NCBI GenBank assembly: GCA_944358875.1
Contig: CALVRZ010000009.1
Span: 1-48,086, forward strand
Source: an uncultured Bacilli bacterium
GTDB taxonomy: Bacteria; Bacillota_I; Bacilli_A; RF39; UBA660
Reading direction: 5' to 3'
DNA length: 48,086 nucleotides
In this document: positions 8,515 to 17,191 of the stretch, piece by piece
How the letters are laid out: each line of letters opens with the position of its first letter
How positions within the stretch are numbered: position 1 is the first letter of the stretch
Program-made: the position numbers and the translations under genes
Notes under the pieces: model-generated
Database searches by the model: none
What the model saw: only the letters and a program-made list of their open reading frames with translations
Told to the model about the DNA's origin: nothing

Positions 8515-8540
8515 TAGTCAATTAATTTTGACTATTTTTT
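8513..8540 (+). terminator. Terminator after the pseudopilin-like gene
   Basis: AATAGTCA/TGACTATT forms an 8-bp stem with an 8-nt loop, followed by a T-run. Confidence 0.85.
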
Positions 8541-8554
8541 AGTGGGCAAGATGC

Positions 8555-8583
8555 TTGATTTTTTTAAAAAAATAAGGTAAAAT
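8555..8583 (+). promoter_or_regulatory. Promoter of pyk
   Basis: TTGATT and TAAAAT are spaced 17 bp apart; the spacer is a T5-A7 tract that may bend the DNA. AAAGGAG precedes the pyk ATG. Confidence 0.7.
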
Positions 8584-8617
8584 TATTTTTGTTCGTTTTT
8601 AAAGGAGTTGAAGTTAA

Positions 8618-10027
8618 ATGAAAAAAACAAAAATAATTTGTAGTATTGGTCCTGCTTCAGTTAATCCTGATGTTATGGAACAAATGGTTAATGTAGGGAT
8701 GAATGTTGCTCGTATTAATTTTTCACATGCTACATTAGAAGAAAAAGAAAATGTGGTAAGTGCTGTTAAAGAAGTTAGAAAGAGAACAAAGCGTAATGTG
8801 GCTATTTTATATGATACTAAGGGTCCTGAATTTAGAAATGGTATGATGGAAGATAATGGAGTATTATTAGAAGAAGGTAAAGAAATTAGAATTGTTAAGG
8901 AAGAAGTAGTAGGAAATAAGGAAAGATTTTCGGTTAATCATCCTAAGGCTATCGATAGTCTTAAGATTGGCGATATTATATTACTTGAAAATGCTTTAAT
9001 GAAATTAGAAGTTATATCTATTCAAGAAGATGGTGTTACTTGTAAGATCGTTGAAGGTGGTACTTTAGGTAATAAGAAAAGTTTAAATGTACCTGGAGTC
9101 GTTTTAGATATTCCTTTTATTAGTGAGAATGATTATGAGGATATTGTCTATGCCTGTGAACATGATGGTGATGTTATTGCATTATCTTTTGTTAACACTA
9201 AAGAAGATGTACTAGAAGCACGTAAGATATGTAAAGATCATGGAAGAAGCGATATGAAGTTAATTGCTAAGATTGAAAGTGCAGAAGGTATTAAAAATTT
9301 AGATGAAATTGTTAAAGTTGCCGATGGGTGTATGGTAGCTCGTGGTGATTTAGGAGTTGAAGTTCCTTTACAAACTTTACCAGTTCATCAGAAAAATATT
9401 GTTAAAAAATGCCGTGAATATGGAAAAATTGCCATCGTAGCAACGGAAATGTTAGAGTCGATGAAAAAGAATATTCGTCCAACAAGAGCAGAAGTTTCTG
9501 ATGTGTTTAATGCGGTTATCGACGGAACAGATGCAGTTATGTTAAGTGGTGAAACAACAGTGGGTAAATACCCTATCGATGTTGTTAGATATATGGCCCA
9601 AATATGTGAAAATGCGGAAAATTATTATAATTATGATTATAAATTTACATCATTAAGAGAAGTTGATATGACTGAAACAATAGCTAAAAGTGTTTTTGAA
9701 TGTTCAATGGTTTTAGATATTAAAACTATTGTGGCCGCTACGACATCAGGTTATAGTGCGAGAAGAATTAGTAATTTAAAACCTAAAACTTTAGTATTAG
9801 CAATATGTCCAACAGAACAAGTAGCTAGAAGTCTAGCTTTAAACTGGGGTGTTTATGCAGTTGTTGCAGATCTTAATAAAACAACTGATGAATTAGTAGA
9901 AGAAGCTCGTACTTTAGCTAAAATGAATAATAATTTAAATGATAATGACTTCATTATTGTAACAGGAGGATTTCCTAATAATAATGAATGTAAGAAGACT
10001 AATTTCTTAAAAATACAACAAATTTAG
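8618..10027 (+). CDS. pyk: Pyruvate kinase
   Basis: The last step of glycolysis: phosphoenolpyruvate plus ADP to pyruvate plus ATP, in the cytosol. Seen: N-terminal KTKIICSIGPAS and GMNVARINFSH; B-domain insertion around residues 70-165; active-site IAKIESAEGI, MVARGDLGVEVP and TEMLESM, with the allosteric C-terminal domain after residue 340. It has 469 residues and lacks the extra PEP-utiliser domain found in Bacillus and Staphylococcus enzymes. It is monocistronic, with its own promoter and terminator. It implies energy from sugar fermentation. Confidence 0.97.
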   Translation: MKKTKIICSIGPASVNPDVMEQMVNVGMNVARINFSHATLEEKENVVSAVKEVRKRTKRNVAILYDTKGPEFRNGMMEDNGVLLEEGKEIRIVKEEVVGNKERFSVNHPKAIDSLKIGDIILLENALMKLEVISIQEDGVTCKIVEGGTLGNKKSLNVPGVVLDIPFISENDYEDIVYACEHDGDVIALSFVNTKEDVLEARKICKDHGRSDMKLIAKIESAEGIKNLDEIVKVADGCMVARGDLGVEVPLQTLPVHQKNIVKKCREYGKIAIVATEMLESMKKNIRPTRAEVSDVFNAVIDGTDAVMLSGETTVGKYPIDVVRYMAQICENAENYYNYDYKFTSLREVDMTETIAKSVFECSMVLDIKTIVAATTSGYSARRISNLKPKTLVLAICPTEQVARSLALNWGVYAVVADLNKTTDELVEEARTLAKMNNNLNDNDFIIVTGGFPNNNECKKTNFLKIQQI

Positions 10028-10045
10028 TACTTTTGTACTTTTTTT
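10026..10045 (+). terminator. Terminator of pyk
   Basis: A compact AGTAC/GTACT hairpin with a TTTT loop followed by a T-run, starting in the pyk stop. Confidence 0.8.
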
Positions 10046-10046
10046 G

Positions 10047-10075
10047 TTGTATTTTGTTTCATTTTAATTTATAAT
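10047..10075 (+). promoter_or_regulatory. Promoter of the WG-repeat gene pair
   Basis: TTGTAT and TATAAT (perfect -10) are 17 bp apart, directly after the pyk terminator. Confidence 0.75.
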
Positions 10076-10110
10076 AATCCTTAGAAAAAAGAAATATGTA
10101 GGTGGTTTTA

Positions 10111-10863
10111 ATGAAGTATTATTTGGTTGGAGATACATGGTTTACAATGAATGAAGATAATTCTAGATATGTTATATTAGGGAATTCTTTATTTGAAAAG
10201 TATTTAGATATTAATAAAGATATTTTGTTTTCAAAGTATAAATCTTTTAAGAATTTTACTTATTATGTCGAAAGTAGATTAGCTGTTAGAGGGGCTAATG
10301 ATAAATGGGGATTCTTAGATCGAAGTGGTAATTTGATTGTTGATTGTAATTATAATGAAGTTAGTGCTTTTAAAAAGGGAATTGCAATTGTTTTTAATGG
10401 TAAGTATGGGGTAGTTGATTATTTAGGTAATGAAATTATTCCTTGTTTATATGATAATATATATTATGATAGTATTGATGATAAGAAATTATGGGTTGTA
10501 AGTGAAAGTAAAAACGTTAATAAACAAGTCGATATAGATATTTTAGTTGGTGATTATAATTATCCTAAGGGTAAGGATATTAAAATTATCGATATTGGTG
10601 AAAGAAAAATGTTAAATAGTGATGGTATGGTAGTATGGCGTGAAAGAAATGGTTTGGTTCTTTATGATATAGATAACCAAATTACGACGACGATTAGAAA
10701 TCAAAATTTTGATGGTATAGTTAATGATTTAATGTTAAGAGATTTAAAAGATGAGATATTAGTTTATGATATTATGACCAAAAGATATTTTAATGTTAAA
10801 GAAATAGTTGAAATAAGTGATGATTTTGTTAGAAAATTAAAGAAAAATGATGGGATGGTTTAA
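10111..10863 (+). CDS. WG-repeat protein (paralog 1)
   Basis: A WG-containing repeat (KWG Leptospira-type) protein of about 250 residues with no signal peptide. The repeats are clear near residues 65-125: NDKWGFLDRSGNLIVDCNY then GKYGVVDYLGNEIIPCLYD. The N- and C-terminal parts are not recognised. I prefer ATG at 10111 because AGGTGG is well spaced for it; an in-frame GTG at 10102 lies inside that ribosome binding site. It is followed directly by a paralog with no gap, so the pair arose by tandem duplication. WG-repeat proteins are generally of unknown function. Confidence 0.8.
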   Translation: MKYYLVGDTWFTMNEDNSRYVILGNSLFEKYLDINKDILFSKYKSFKNFTYYVESRLAVRGANDKWGFLDRSGNLIVDCNYNEVSAFKKGIAIVFNGKYGVVDYLGNEIIPCLYDNIYYDSIDDKKLWVVSESKNVNKQVDIDILVGDYNYPKGKDIKIIDIGERKMLNSDGMVVWRERNGLVLYDIDNQITTTIRNQNFDGIVNDLMLRDLKDEILVYDIMTKRYFNVKEIVEISDDFVRKLKKNDGMV

Positions 10864-11625
10864 ATGGATTATGTTTTAGTTAATGGGGAATGGATTAACT
10901 TGATAAATAGTGATTTTGTTATCTTTGGTAGAAATGATGTTGAAAGTTACTTTGAAAAATATTATGATCGTAATATGGATAAGATGATGGAATATTTTCC
11001 TAGTTATGTTGAAAGTACAGCATTTAGTGAAGGAAGAATGGCTGTTAAGGGTGCAAATAATAAATGGGGATTTTTAGATAAAGATGGTGAATGCACTTGT
11101 GCTTGTAAGTATGACGATGTTGAAGATTATTATCATGGTGTTGCTATTGTTAAACTTGATGATATGTATGGAGTAATTGATCAATATGGTGATTTTATCA
11201 TTCCCTGTGTTTATGCTGATATTAGTTATCATGGTAGTTATTGTGAGTATTTAATGCTTAAGACGATGGATGGTCATAGAAGAATTGAGCGAATAAGTGA
11301 ATTAATTGGAGAATTTGATTATCAGAATGTTATGGATAGTGAAATAGAGTTCGAGGATGAAATGTGGCTTGTACATGATAATATGGTTGTTAAGCATGAA
11401 GATGATGTACTTAAATTATATCAAGTTGATACTAAAAAGAAAATTGTTTTTAATAGTGAAATGTTTAATATGATTAAAGAAAAAATGGAAGAAGAAAGTG
11501 AAAATATGGATGGTATTAAGGTTTTTGATTTAAAAGATATGTGTGTTTATGAAGTTAGTGATATTGTTTATTTTGATACAGAGAATATTTATAAAGCTTT
11601 GAGAAAGATAAGAGGAATATATTAA
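10864..11625 (+). CDS. WG-repeat protein (paralog 2)
   Basis: Second member of the tandem pair, 253 residues, with the same arrangement: NNKWGFLDKDGECTCACKY and DMYGVIDQYGDFIIPCVYAD. Its ATG abuts the stop of the first gene, so both are co-translated. Paralogs have diverged well beyond simple duplication, especially in the acidic C-terminal part (KEKMEEESENMDG). It carries no signal peptide or transmembrane helix. The function is unknown. Confidence 0.8.
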   Translation: MDYVLVNGEWINLINSDFVIFGRNDVESYFEKYYDRNMDKMMEYFPSYVESTAFSEGRMAVKGANNKWGFLDKDGECTCACKYDDVEDYYHGVAIVKLDDMYGVIDQYGDFIIPCVYADISYHGSYCEYLMLKTMDGHRRIERISELIGEFDYQNVMDSEIEFEDEMWLVHDNMVVKHEDDVLKLYQVDTKKKIVFNSEMFNMIKEKMEEESENMDGIKVFDLKDMCVYEVSDIVYFDTENIYKALRKIRGIY

Positions 11626-11633
11626 AAAAATAC

Positions 11634-11662
11634 TTGTCAAAATGTTAATGTTATGATAATAT
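11634..11662 (+). promoter_or_regulatory. Promoter of surface cassette 1 leader
   Basis: TTGTCA and TAATAT are spaced 17 bp apart, 35 nt upstream of the leader ATG. It is the only promoter I see before the surface gene at 11863. Confidence 0.75.
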
Positions 11663-11696
11663 AGTTATAGAAAATAAAGAAAGGTGGTGTCTCCCT

Positions 11697-11753
11697 ATGC
11701 AAAAATTGAATTTTAACTTGTTAACTCATTGTATACTAGGGGGGGGGGTATAA
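11697..11753 (+). CDS. Short leader ORF with a 10-G tract (cassette 1)
   Basis: An ATG at 11697 with ribosome binding site AAAGGTGG opens an 18-codon ORF, MQKLNFNLLTHCILGGGV. Ten consecutive G (11739-11748) encode the glycines, and the ORF stops at TAA right after the tract. If the tract had nine G, the frame would stay open for 20 further codons and end at TAG 11809-11811, inside the loop of the downstream terminator. Eleven G would also stop early. This looks like a phase-variable leader peptide controlling a terminator. That role is inferred; the ORF, tract and stops are seen. Confidence 0.6.
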   Translation: MQKLNFNLLTHCILGGGV

Positions 11754-11788
11754 ATTAATCCAAATCACTGGAAATAAAGAATTACAAA

Positions 11789-11835
11789 CTACAAAGATAA
11801 GTTTAGAATAGGCTTATCTCTTTGTAGTCTTTTTT
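11789..11835 (+). terminator. Attenuator-like terminator between leader and surface gene 1
   Basis: CTACAAAG-ATAAG pairs with CTTAT-CT-CTTTGTAG around an 11-nt loop and is followed by a T-rich tract. It lies 27 nt before the surface gene. The 3' arm CTTATCTCTTTGTAG is identical in cassette 2. The loop carries the TAG that would end the 9-G version of the leader. Confidence 0.8.
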
Positions 11836-11862
11836 GCGTGTTAAAAAGGAAGGAAGTAAAAT

Positions 11863-13927
11863 ATGAAACATATTAAGAAATATTATCTATTATTATTATT
11901 AATCATAACTTTGACAGGAGGATCTATATATGGAACATATGCAATGTTTACTAGTGAAATTGGAATAGATGCTTTTAAATTAGAGGCATCTAGTATACCA
12001 GTAGATCAAGAAATAATGGAATATGAAAAAGTTGTGATAGGTGCTAATGATGCTAAGACAATAGCATTAAATGTATCCAATTCAACTAATCAAACATTAC
12101 ATTATGGTGCCTGGTATCAGATGATTAGTCCTGGTACTATTAATGATAATATTACAATAGCTAAACTAACTGATAGTCCAGATGAGACTAGTGGTACAAT
12201 TGATGGTAATAGTAATAAGAATGTTTATATTTATATTGGTAATAATAGTAGTAGTACTATTACTTTATATGTTGGTATCAAATATAGTGAAACAAGTAGT
12301 TTAGGACTACCTGATAATAGAACATTAATTACTAATACAAGAGATGGTAAATATGTAGTTGGAGTAACCGTTACTAATGGAACAGTAGAGAATGGTGTAG
12401 CTTTAACTAATTTAGTTACTAATGGAAGTTTTGAAGATGGAAGTAATGGGTGGAGTTTATCTAATGCTTCTGTTACTAATACGCAACATTCTGATGGATC
12501 TAGTTCATTAATGTTAAATGCAAATACTACAGCGATGAGTACACAAACTTTATCTGAAAGTGCTCCAACAATTAATCATCAATATTATGGAAAATTAAAC
12601 TTTTTATCAAACAATAATTTTACTACTGTAGGAGCTAGATATGAATGGCTTTTTAATGATAATCCAGGGGCTTTAATGACTTTTGCTAATAAAGATATTA
12701 GTACAACAGATTGGAAAATAATGTCAGAAATTTTAAGTATAAATACACCAACATATTTATCTGAAAATTGGTATCTTAGAAATTTTGTAGTAGATGCCAA
12801 TGCTATTAGTTATGTTGATGATCTAGTATTAGTAGATTTAACAGATAGTTATGGAAATAGTTATCCATCAAAAGAAATACTAGATAGAAGTATAGGATAT
12901 TTTGATGGAACAGTAAGTTATAATTATCAAAAATTAAATAAATGTTAAATTTAAAGAATCTATAACAGTAGCTGAGTTAGTACAGCAAATGAATGTATCC
13001 GCTAAAAATGATGTTCCTGATTTTGGAAATGAGGCTATAACTGATGAGGGAATATATAAAACTCAGGATGATTATGGAACAAGTTATTATTATAGAGGTG
13101 CAGTAGAAAATAACTATGTACAATTTGCGGGTTTCTATTGGCGAATAATTAGGTCAAATGGTGATGGTTCTATTAGATTAATTTATGATGGAACTACAAC
13201 CCATGTGAATGGAGAAAGTACTACAGATAGATATATAGGAAAAAGTAGATATAATTCGACATATGGAGATAATGCGTTTGTTGGATATATGTCTGGGATT
13301 GATAATGAATGTAGTGCAGCATCATTCTGTCAGTGAAGTACTAGAACAACATCGTATAATCAAGCTTCTACTAATTTATACAATAGTATTATAAAAATTG
13401 CTGTAGATAATTGGTATAAAACAAATATAGTAGATAAAGGCTATAGTGATAAAGTAGCAGATGTAATATACTGTAATGATAGAAGTTTATTTAATGGTAT
13501 TGGTTATGGAAGAAATGATACTTATTATAATGTATATAATAGATTAGATTCAAACAAAAGTCCAATCTTAACATGTCCACAAAAAAATGATGCTTTTACG
13601 GTAGATGATACAATAAAAGGCAATGGAGCGTTAACATATCCAGTAGGCTTAATAACCGCGGATGAGGTAGCAATGGCGGGAGCAGTATATTTGAAATCTA
13701 ATAGTAGTTATTATTTATTTACGGGTGAATACTTTTGGACAATGAGTCCTAATAGATTTACTGATATTAATGCGTGTGTTTTTCTTTCTGATTCAAATTT
13801 AAGTTATGTTGTTGTTAGTTATATTTTTAAAAATGATAGTCTTGGGATAAGGCCTGTCTTATCACTTAAACCTGATGTAATGTTGCAAGGTGATGGAACT
13901 ATAGAATATCCTTTCACTGTGATCTAA
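11863..13927 (+). pseudogene. Surface-protein gene broken by a frameshift and a nonsense codon (cassette 1)
   Basis: Three open segments together match the intact gene at 17452. The first (11863-12948) has a signal or anchor segment (residues 5-30, ending GTYAMFTSE, like SipW/camelysin-type exports) and a CBM4/9-like module (LVTNGSFEDGSNGWSL). A single-base indel in the A/T-rich stretch near 12938-12946 shifts the frame; after it the sequence reads VKFKESITVAELVQQMNVS. A TGA at 13334-13336 interrupts where the paralog has Gly (CTGSTKTTS). The frame then continues to 13927 through the shared C-terminal domain (RGAVENNYVQFAG, YWRIIRSNGDGS, GIRPVLSLKPDV). It is non-functional as a full-length protein, but could donate sequence to the paralog. 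Confidence 0.85.
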
Positions 13928-13951
13928 TAATATATTATTTTACTTCATACT

Positions 13952-13966
13952 GATGGACGCTATGCG
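13952..13966 (+). repeat. Boundary motif GGACGCTATGCG
   Basis: ACTGATGGACGCTATGCG lies just downstream of cassette 1. The same ACTGA-GGACGCTAT motif with one mismatch follows cassette 2 at 22336-22349, and GACGCTATGCG occurs at 1549-1559 before rpsP. All three copies sit between accessory DNA and a core gene promoter. Confidence 0.55.
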
Positions 13967-13990
13967 ATAAATTAATAATAATATATATGA

Positions 13991-14020
13991 ATTAACAGGA
14001 ATAATCTTGTTAATTTTTCT
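13991..14020 (+). terminator. Terminator of cassette 1
   Basis: ATTAACA/TGTTAAT stem followed by a T-rich tract. The next promoter overlaps its 3' arm. Confidence 0.7.
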
Positions 14021-14035
14021 TTTATCATATATAAT
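14007..14035 (+). promoter_or_regulatory. Promoter of the YgjP-TrmH-rimM group
   Basis: TTGTTA and TATAAT are 17 bp apart; the -35 lies within the 3' arm of the preceding terminator. Confidence 0.7.
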
Positions 14036-14050
14036 TATTTATGGTGAGAC

Positions 14051-14686
14051 ATGATGAAGTTTGAATATAATGATGTTATTTATGATATTAATATAATTAG
14101 AAAAAATAATAAAAATACTTATATTAGAGTTAAAGATAATGGTATTTATGTTACAACTAATTATTTTGTTACAAATAGACAAATAGAAAAATTAATTAAA
14201 GATAATGAGAAAAGTATTATTAGTATGATAAATAAGATGAATAATAGAGCTAGTAAGGAAGAAGAATTTTATTTGTTTGGTAAGAAATATGATATTGTAT
14301 ATAGTGAAGCTTTTAAAGATATAGATATAAGTAATGATAAGATATTTGTCAAAGATAATAAAACTTTTATTAAATATTTGAATAAAAAGATAGAAAGTAT
14401 TTTTAAGGAGCATTTAGATTATTGGTATAATGTATTTGAAGAAAATATTCCTAGTCCTAATTTAAAGATTAGAAAGATGAAAAGTAGATGGGGAGTATGT
14501 AATACTAAAAATAAGAATGTTACTTTGAATTATGAACTATATAGATGGGATATTAAATGCTTGGATTATGTTATTGTTCATGAACTATCACATTTTATTC
14601 ATCCTAATCATTCTAGTAATTTTTGGCAGTTAGTTAGTAAGTATTGCCCTAATTATAAAGAAATAAGAAAAGAAATGAGGAGTTAG
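14051..14686 (+). CDS. YgjP-like zinc metallopeptidase (DUF45)
   Basis: A 211-residue protein of the YgjP/DUF45 family, related to SprT/WSS1-type metallopeptidases. The active-site helix is VHELSHFIHPNHSSNFW, with the HExxH zinc motif as HELSH and the third ligand His in PNHS. Other signatures are KMKSRWGVCNTKNKN and LNYELYRW. Cytosolic; substrates of bacterial members are poorly known. Two adjacent ATG codons exist (14051 and 14054); either may be used. It runs directly into the TrmH gene with a 2-nt gap, so the two are co-transcribed. Confidence 0.88.
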   Translation: MMKFEYNDVIYDINIIRKNNKNTYIRVKDNGIYVTTNYFVTNRQIEKLIKDNEKSIISMINKMNNRASKEEEFYLFGKKYDIVYSEAFKDIDISNDKIFVKDNKTFIKYLNKKIESIFKEHLDYWYNVFEENIPSPNLKIRKMKSRWGVCNTKNKNVTLNYELYRWDIKCLDYVIVHELSHFIHPNHSSNFWQLVSKYCPNYKEIRKEMRS

Positions 14687-14688
14687 AT

Positions 14689-15420
14689 ATGGTTATTACA
14701 TCTGTTAATAATGAATATATTAAGAAATTGTGTAAGTTAAAAGAAAAGAAATATCGTGATATGGAAAAGATGTTTTTAGTAGAAGGATATCATTTGGTGA
14801 TGGAGGCTTATAATGCTAAGTTACTTAATCATATTATTTTACTTGAAGGAGAAAAAGTTCCTATCTATGATATTGATATTACTTATGTAAGTATTGATGT
14901 TATGAAGAAATTAAGTGATGTTGTAAGTGGTAGTCATATTATAGGGATTGTTAAGAAAAAAGAAGATAAGGAAATTGGTAATAGGATTTTAATCTTGGAT
15001 GATATTCAAGATCCAGGTAATTTAGGAACAATGATTAGAAGTGCTAGAGCTTTTAGCTTTGATACGATTGTCTTAGGTAAGAATAGTGTTGATTTATATA
15101 ATTCTAAAGTAGTTAGAAGTACGCAAGGAATGTTATTTTATGTTAATATTTTAGTTAGAGACTTAGGATGTTTTATTAATAATTTAAAAGAAGATAATTA
15201 TGTTATTTATGGTAGTGATGTTAGAGATGGAATTGATGTTAGAGAAGAAGACATACCTAGTAAAATAGCTATTGTTATTGGTAATGAGGGTAATGGTATT
15301 AGTGATGAAGTAAAGAAATTATGTGATAAGAATTTATATATAAAGATGAGTGATGAAGTAGAAAGTTTAAATGCAGGAGTGGCTGCTTCGATACTTATGT
15401 ATGAGGTTGATAATAAATGA
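14689..15420 (+). CDS. TrmH/SpoU family RNA 2'-O-methyltransferase
   Basis: A SPOUT-class methyltransferase of 243 residues that transfers a methyl group from S-adenosylmethionine to a ribose 2'-OH, most likely in 23S rRNA. It has the N-terminal substrate-binding domain (KLKEKKYRDMEKMFLVEGYH) and the three SpoU motifs: DPGNLGTMIRSARAF, IVIGNEGNGISDEV and SLNAGVAASILMYE, which form the trefoil-knot cofactor site. It resembles YsgA/RlmB-type enzymes; the exact target cannot be read from sequence. Its TGA stop overlaps the rimM start (AAATGAA), which also shows TGA is a stop in this organism. Confidence 0.92.
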   Translation: MVITSVNNEYIKKLCKLKEKKYRDMEKMFLVEGYHLVMEAYNAKLLNHIILLEGEKVPIYDIDITYVSIDVMKKLSDVVSGSHIIGIVKKKEDKEIGNRILILDDIQDPGNLGTMIRSARAFSFDTIVLGKNSVDLYNSKVVRSTQGMLFYVNILVRDLGCFINNLKEDNYVIYGSDVRDGIDVREEDIPSKIAIVIGNEGNGISDEVKKLCDKNLYIKMSDEVESLNAGVAASILMYEVDNK

Positions 15421-15914
15421 AATATATTAGAATAGGTAAAATTGTTAATACCCATGGTATTAAGGGAGAACTTAGGTTGTTATCTTCTTTTAAATATAAA
15501 GATAAAGTTTTTAAAAAAGATATGAAGTTATATGTTGGTAAGGATAAAGAAATGGTTATTATTAATAGTTATAGAAAACATAAGAACTTTGATATGATTA
15601 CTTTAAAGGGTTATGATAATATTAATCAAGTACTTAAATATAAGGGGATGTATGCTTTTATTAATAGGGTTGATCTGGTTCTTGGTAATGATGAATATTT
15701 TGATGAGGATATTATTGGGCTAGATGTTTATATGGATAAGGTATATAGGGGTAAAGTTATTAGTATTGACAAGTATCCTTCTAGTGATATGTTAGTGGTA
15801 TTTAATAATGATAAGAAATATTTAGTTCCTTATGTTAAAGATTTTATTCTTAGTATTGATATAGAAAATAAGATAATTAATCTTAAGAAGATCGATGGTT
15901 TATTTGATATTTAA
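15417..15914 (+). CDS. rimM: Ribosome maturation factor RimM
   Basis: RimM binds S19 and assists maturation of the 30S head. The 165 residues include the N-terminal beta-barrel (RIGKIVNTHGIKGELRL) and a C-terminal PRC-barrel (DEDIIGLDVYM, LVPYVKDFILSIDIENK). It overlaps the TrmH gene by 4 nt. The family's usual neighbours rpsP and khpA are far upstream; trmD still follows, but behind its own promoter. Confidence 0.94.
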   Translation: MKYIRIGKIVNTHGIKGELRLLSSFKYKDKVFKKDMKLYVGKDKEMVIINSYRKHKNFDMITLKGYDNINQVLKYKGMYAFINRVDLVLGNDEYFDEDIIGLDVYMDKVYRGKVISIDKYPSSDMLVVFNNDKKYLVPYVKDFILSIDIENKIINLKKIDGLFDI

Positions 15915-15915
15915 C

Positions 15916-15944
15916 TTGCAATATTAATGGGGATAAGTTATAAT
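15916..15944 (+). promoter_or_regulatory. Promoter of trmD
   Basis: TTGCAA and TATAAT (perfect -10) are spaced 17 bp apart, just after the rimM stop. Confidence 0.8.
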
Positions 15945-15969
15945 TATAGTAGTTTTAAGGGTGATAGAA

Positions 15970-16641
15970 ATGGTTATTGATATTCTTACTTTGTTTCCTA
16001 AGATGTTTGAGGGTTTTCTTAGTGAATCGATTATAAAAAGAGCAATTGATAATAAACTAGTTACAATTAATGTTCATAATATTAGAGATTATTCTAAATT
16101 AAAGAATAAGCAAGTTGATGATTATCCTTTCGGGGGAGGATCAGGAATGGTGTTGATGTGTGAACCAATATATGATGCTATTTGTGATTTAAGAAGAGAA
16201 GATAGTTTAGTTATTATGTTAACGCCAGGTGGATATACTTTTGATGAGAAAAGAGCTTATGAATTTAGTAAGTGTAAACATATTATTTTATTATGTGGGC
16301 ATTATGAAGGATTTGATGAGCGTATTAGTAATTTTGTCGATATGAAGTTATCAATTGGGGATTATGTACTAACAGGAGGAGAACTGCCAGCGATGGTTAT
16401 TAGTGATGCTGTTGTTAGATTAATTCCAGGAGTTATTAGGAAAGAATCTTTAGATAGTGAATCATTTAATGATAATCTACTTGATTATCCTAATTATACT
16501 AAGCCAGTTGATTTTATGGGATATAAGGTACCTGACGTTTTATTAAGTGGCCATCATAAAAATATTGATGAATATAGACATAATGAGCAAATTAGATTAA
16601 CAAAAGAGTATCGTAATGATTTATTAGAAAAGAGGGATTAG
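15970..16641 (+). CDS. trmD: tRNA (guanine37-N1)-methyltransferase
   Basis: TrmD makes m1G37 next to the anticodon, preventing +1 frameshifting. Essential in most bacteria. Seen: N-terminal DILTLFPKMFEGFLSESI, FGGGSGMVLMCEP, the knot motifs LLCGHYEGFDERI and SIGDYVLTGGELPAM, and the C-terminal domain with LLSGHHKNIDEYR. About 224 residues, normal. I choose ATG at 15970 because AAGGGTGAT is correctly spaced; an upstream GTG at 15961 lies within that ribosome binding site. An uncharacterised gene follows after one base. Confidence 0.96.
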   Translation: MVIDILTLFPKMFEGFLSESIIKRAIDNKLVTINVHNIRDYSKLKNKQVDDYPFGGGSGMVLMCEPIYDAICDLRREDSLVIMLTPGGYTFDEKRAYEFSKCKHIILLCGHYEGFDERISNFVDMKLSIGDYVLTGGELPAMVISDAVVRLIPGVIRKESLDSESFNDNLLDYPNYTKPVDFMGYKVPDVLLSGHHKNIDEYRHNEQIRLTKEYRNDLLEKRD

Positions 16642-16642
16642 G

Positions 16643-17122
16643 ATGAAATATTTTATTGAAAGAGATAATGAGACAAAAGAGATTGTCTATATGGAGTATG
16701 ATCTTAAAGATGGATATAAAGTTAATCCTAAAATTAATAAGGAAGATGCGATTGAAGTATCAAAGATTGTTTTTGTTAATCCTAGTTTGAGTGAAAAGAT
16801 TATTAGAAAGAAAGTTGATTTACAAATTAAACATTTATTGGATACGGCTTTTAATTTGGATATTAATGATGGTGATGATGGAGATAATTCTGGCACTAAG
16901 AGATGTTTAATGGATGCTGAGAGACTTAAATTAAAGATTATTAATGAATATGTTAAATATTTAGGTAATACTTATGCTAGTTTATCTATTAAGAAGATTC
17001 AACTTATTATTGATGCTCTTAGAACAAGATTAGTTGATTTTAATAAGCAAAAAGAAATTATACTTGACTTTGATAGAAATATGAATGTTAATGAAGAAAA
17101 TAGAGGTAGAAAAGGAAGATAA
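16643..17122 (+). CDS. Uncharacterised 159-residue protein after trmD
   Basis: I do not recognise this protein. It has no signal peptide or membrane helix. The N-terminal 45 residues look beta-rich (MKYFIERDNETKEIVYMEYD). An acidic patch DINDGDDGDNSG near residues 75-87 separates it from a helical C-terminal half, and the end is basic (ENRGRKGR). Its ATG follows the trmD stop by one base with GGGATTAGG as ribosome binding site, so it is co-transcribed with trmD. Codon use is like its neighbours. Confidence 0.7.
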   Translation: MKYFIERDNETKEIVYMEYDLKDGYKVNPKINKEDAIEVSKIVFVNPSLSEKIIRKKVDLQIKHLLDTAFNLDINDGDDGDNSGTKRCLMDAERLKLKIINEYVKYLGNTYASLSIKKIQLIIDALRTRLVDFNKQKEIILDFDRNMNVNEENRGRKGR

Positions 17123-17130
17123 TTTGGGTA

Positions 17131-17159
17131 TTGTAAATTTTAATTACTTGTGGTAGAAT
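17131..17159 (+). promoter_or_regulatory. Promoter of surface cassette 2 leader
   Basis: TTGTAA and TAGAAT are spaced 17 bp apart, upstream of the leader ATG, the same position as in cassette 1. Confidence 0.75.
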
Positions 17160-17191
17160 ATTAATAGAAAATAAGCTAGGAGGTAATGAAT

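Noticed and set aside
13334..13336. In-frame TGA in the cassette 1 surface gene read as a recoded Trp codon
   Set aside because: TGA ends other genes here (the TrmH-type gene at 15418-15420), Trp is encoded by TGG throughout, the paralog has Gly at this site, and the same gene also carries a frameshift.
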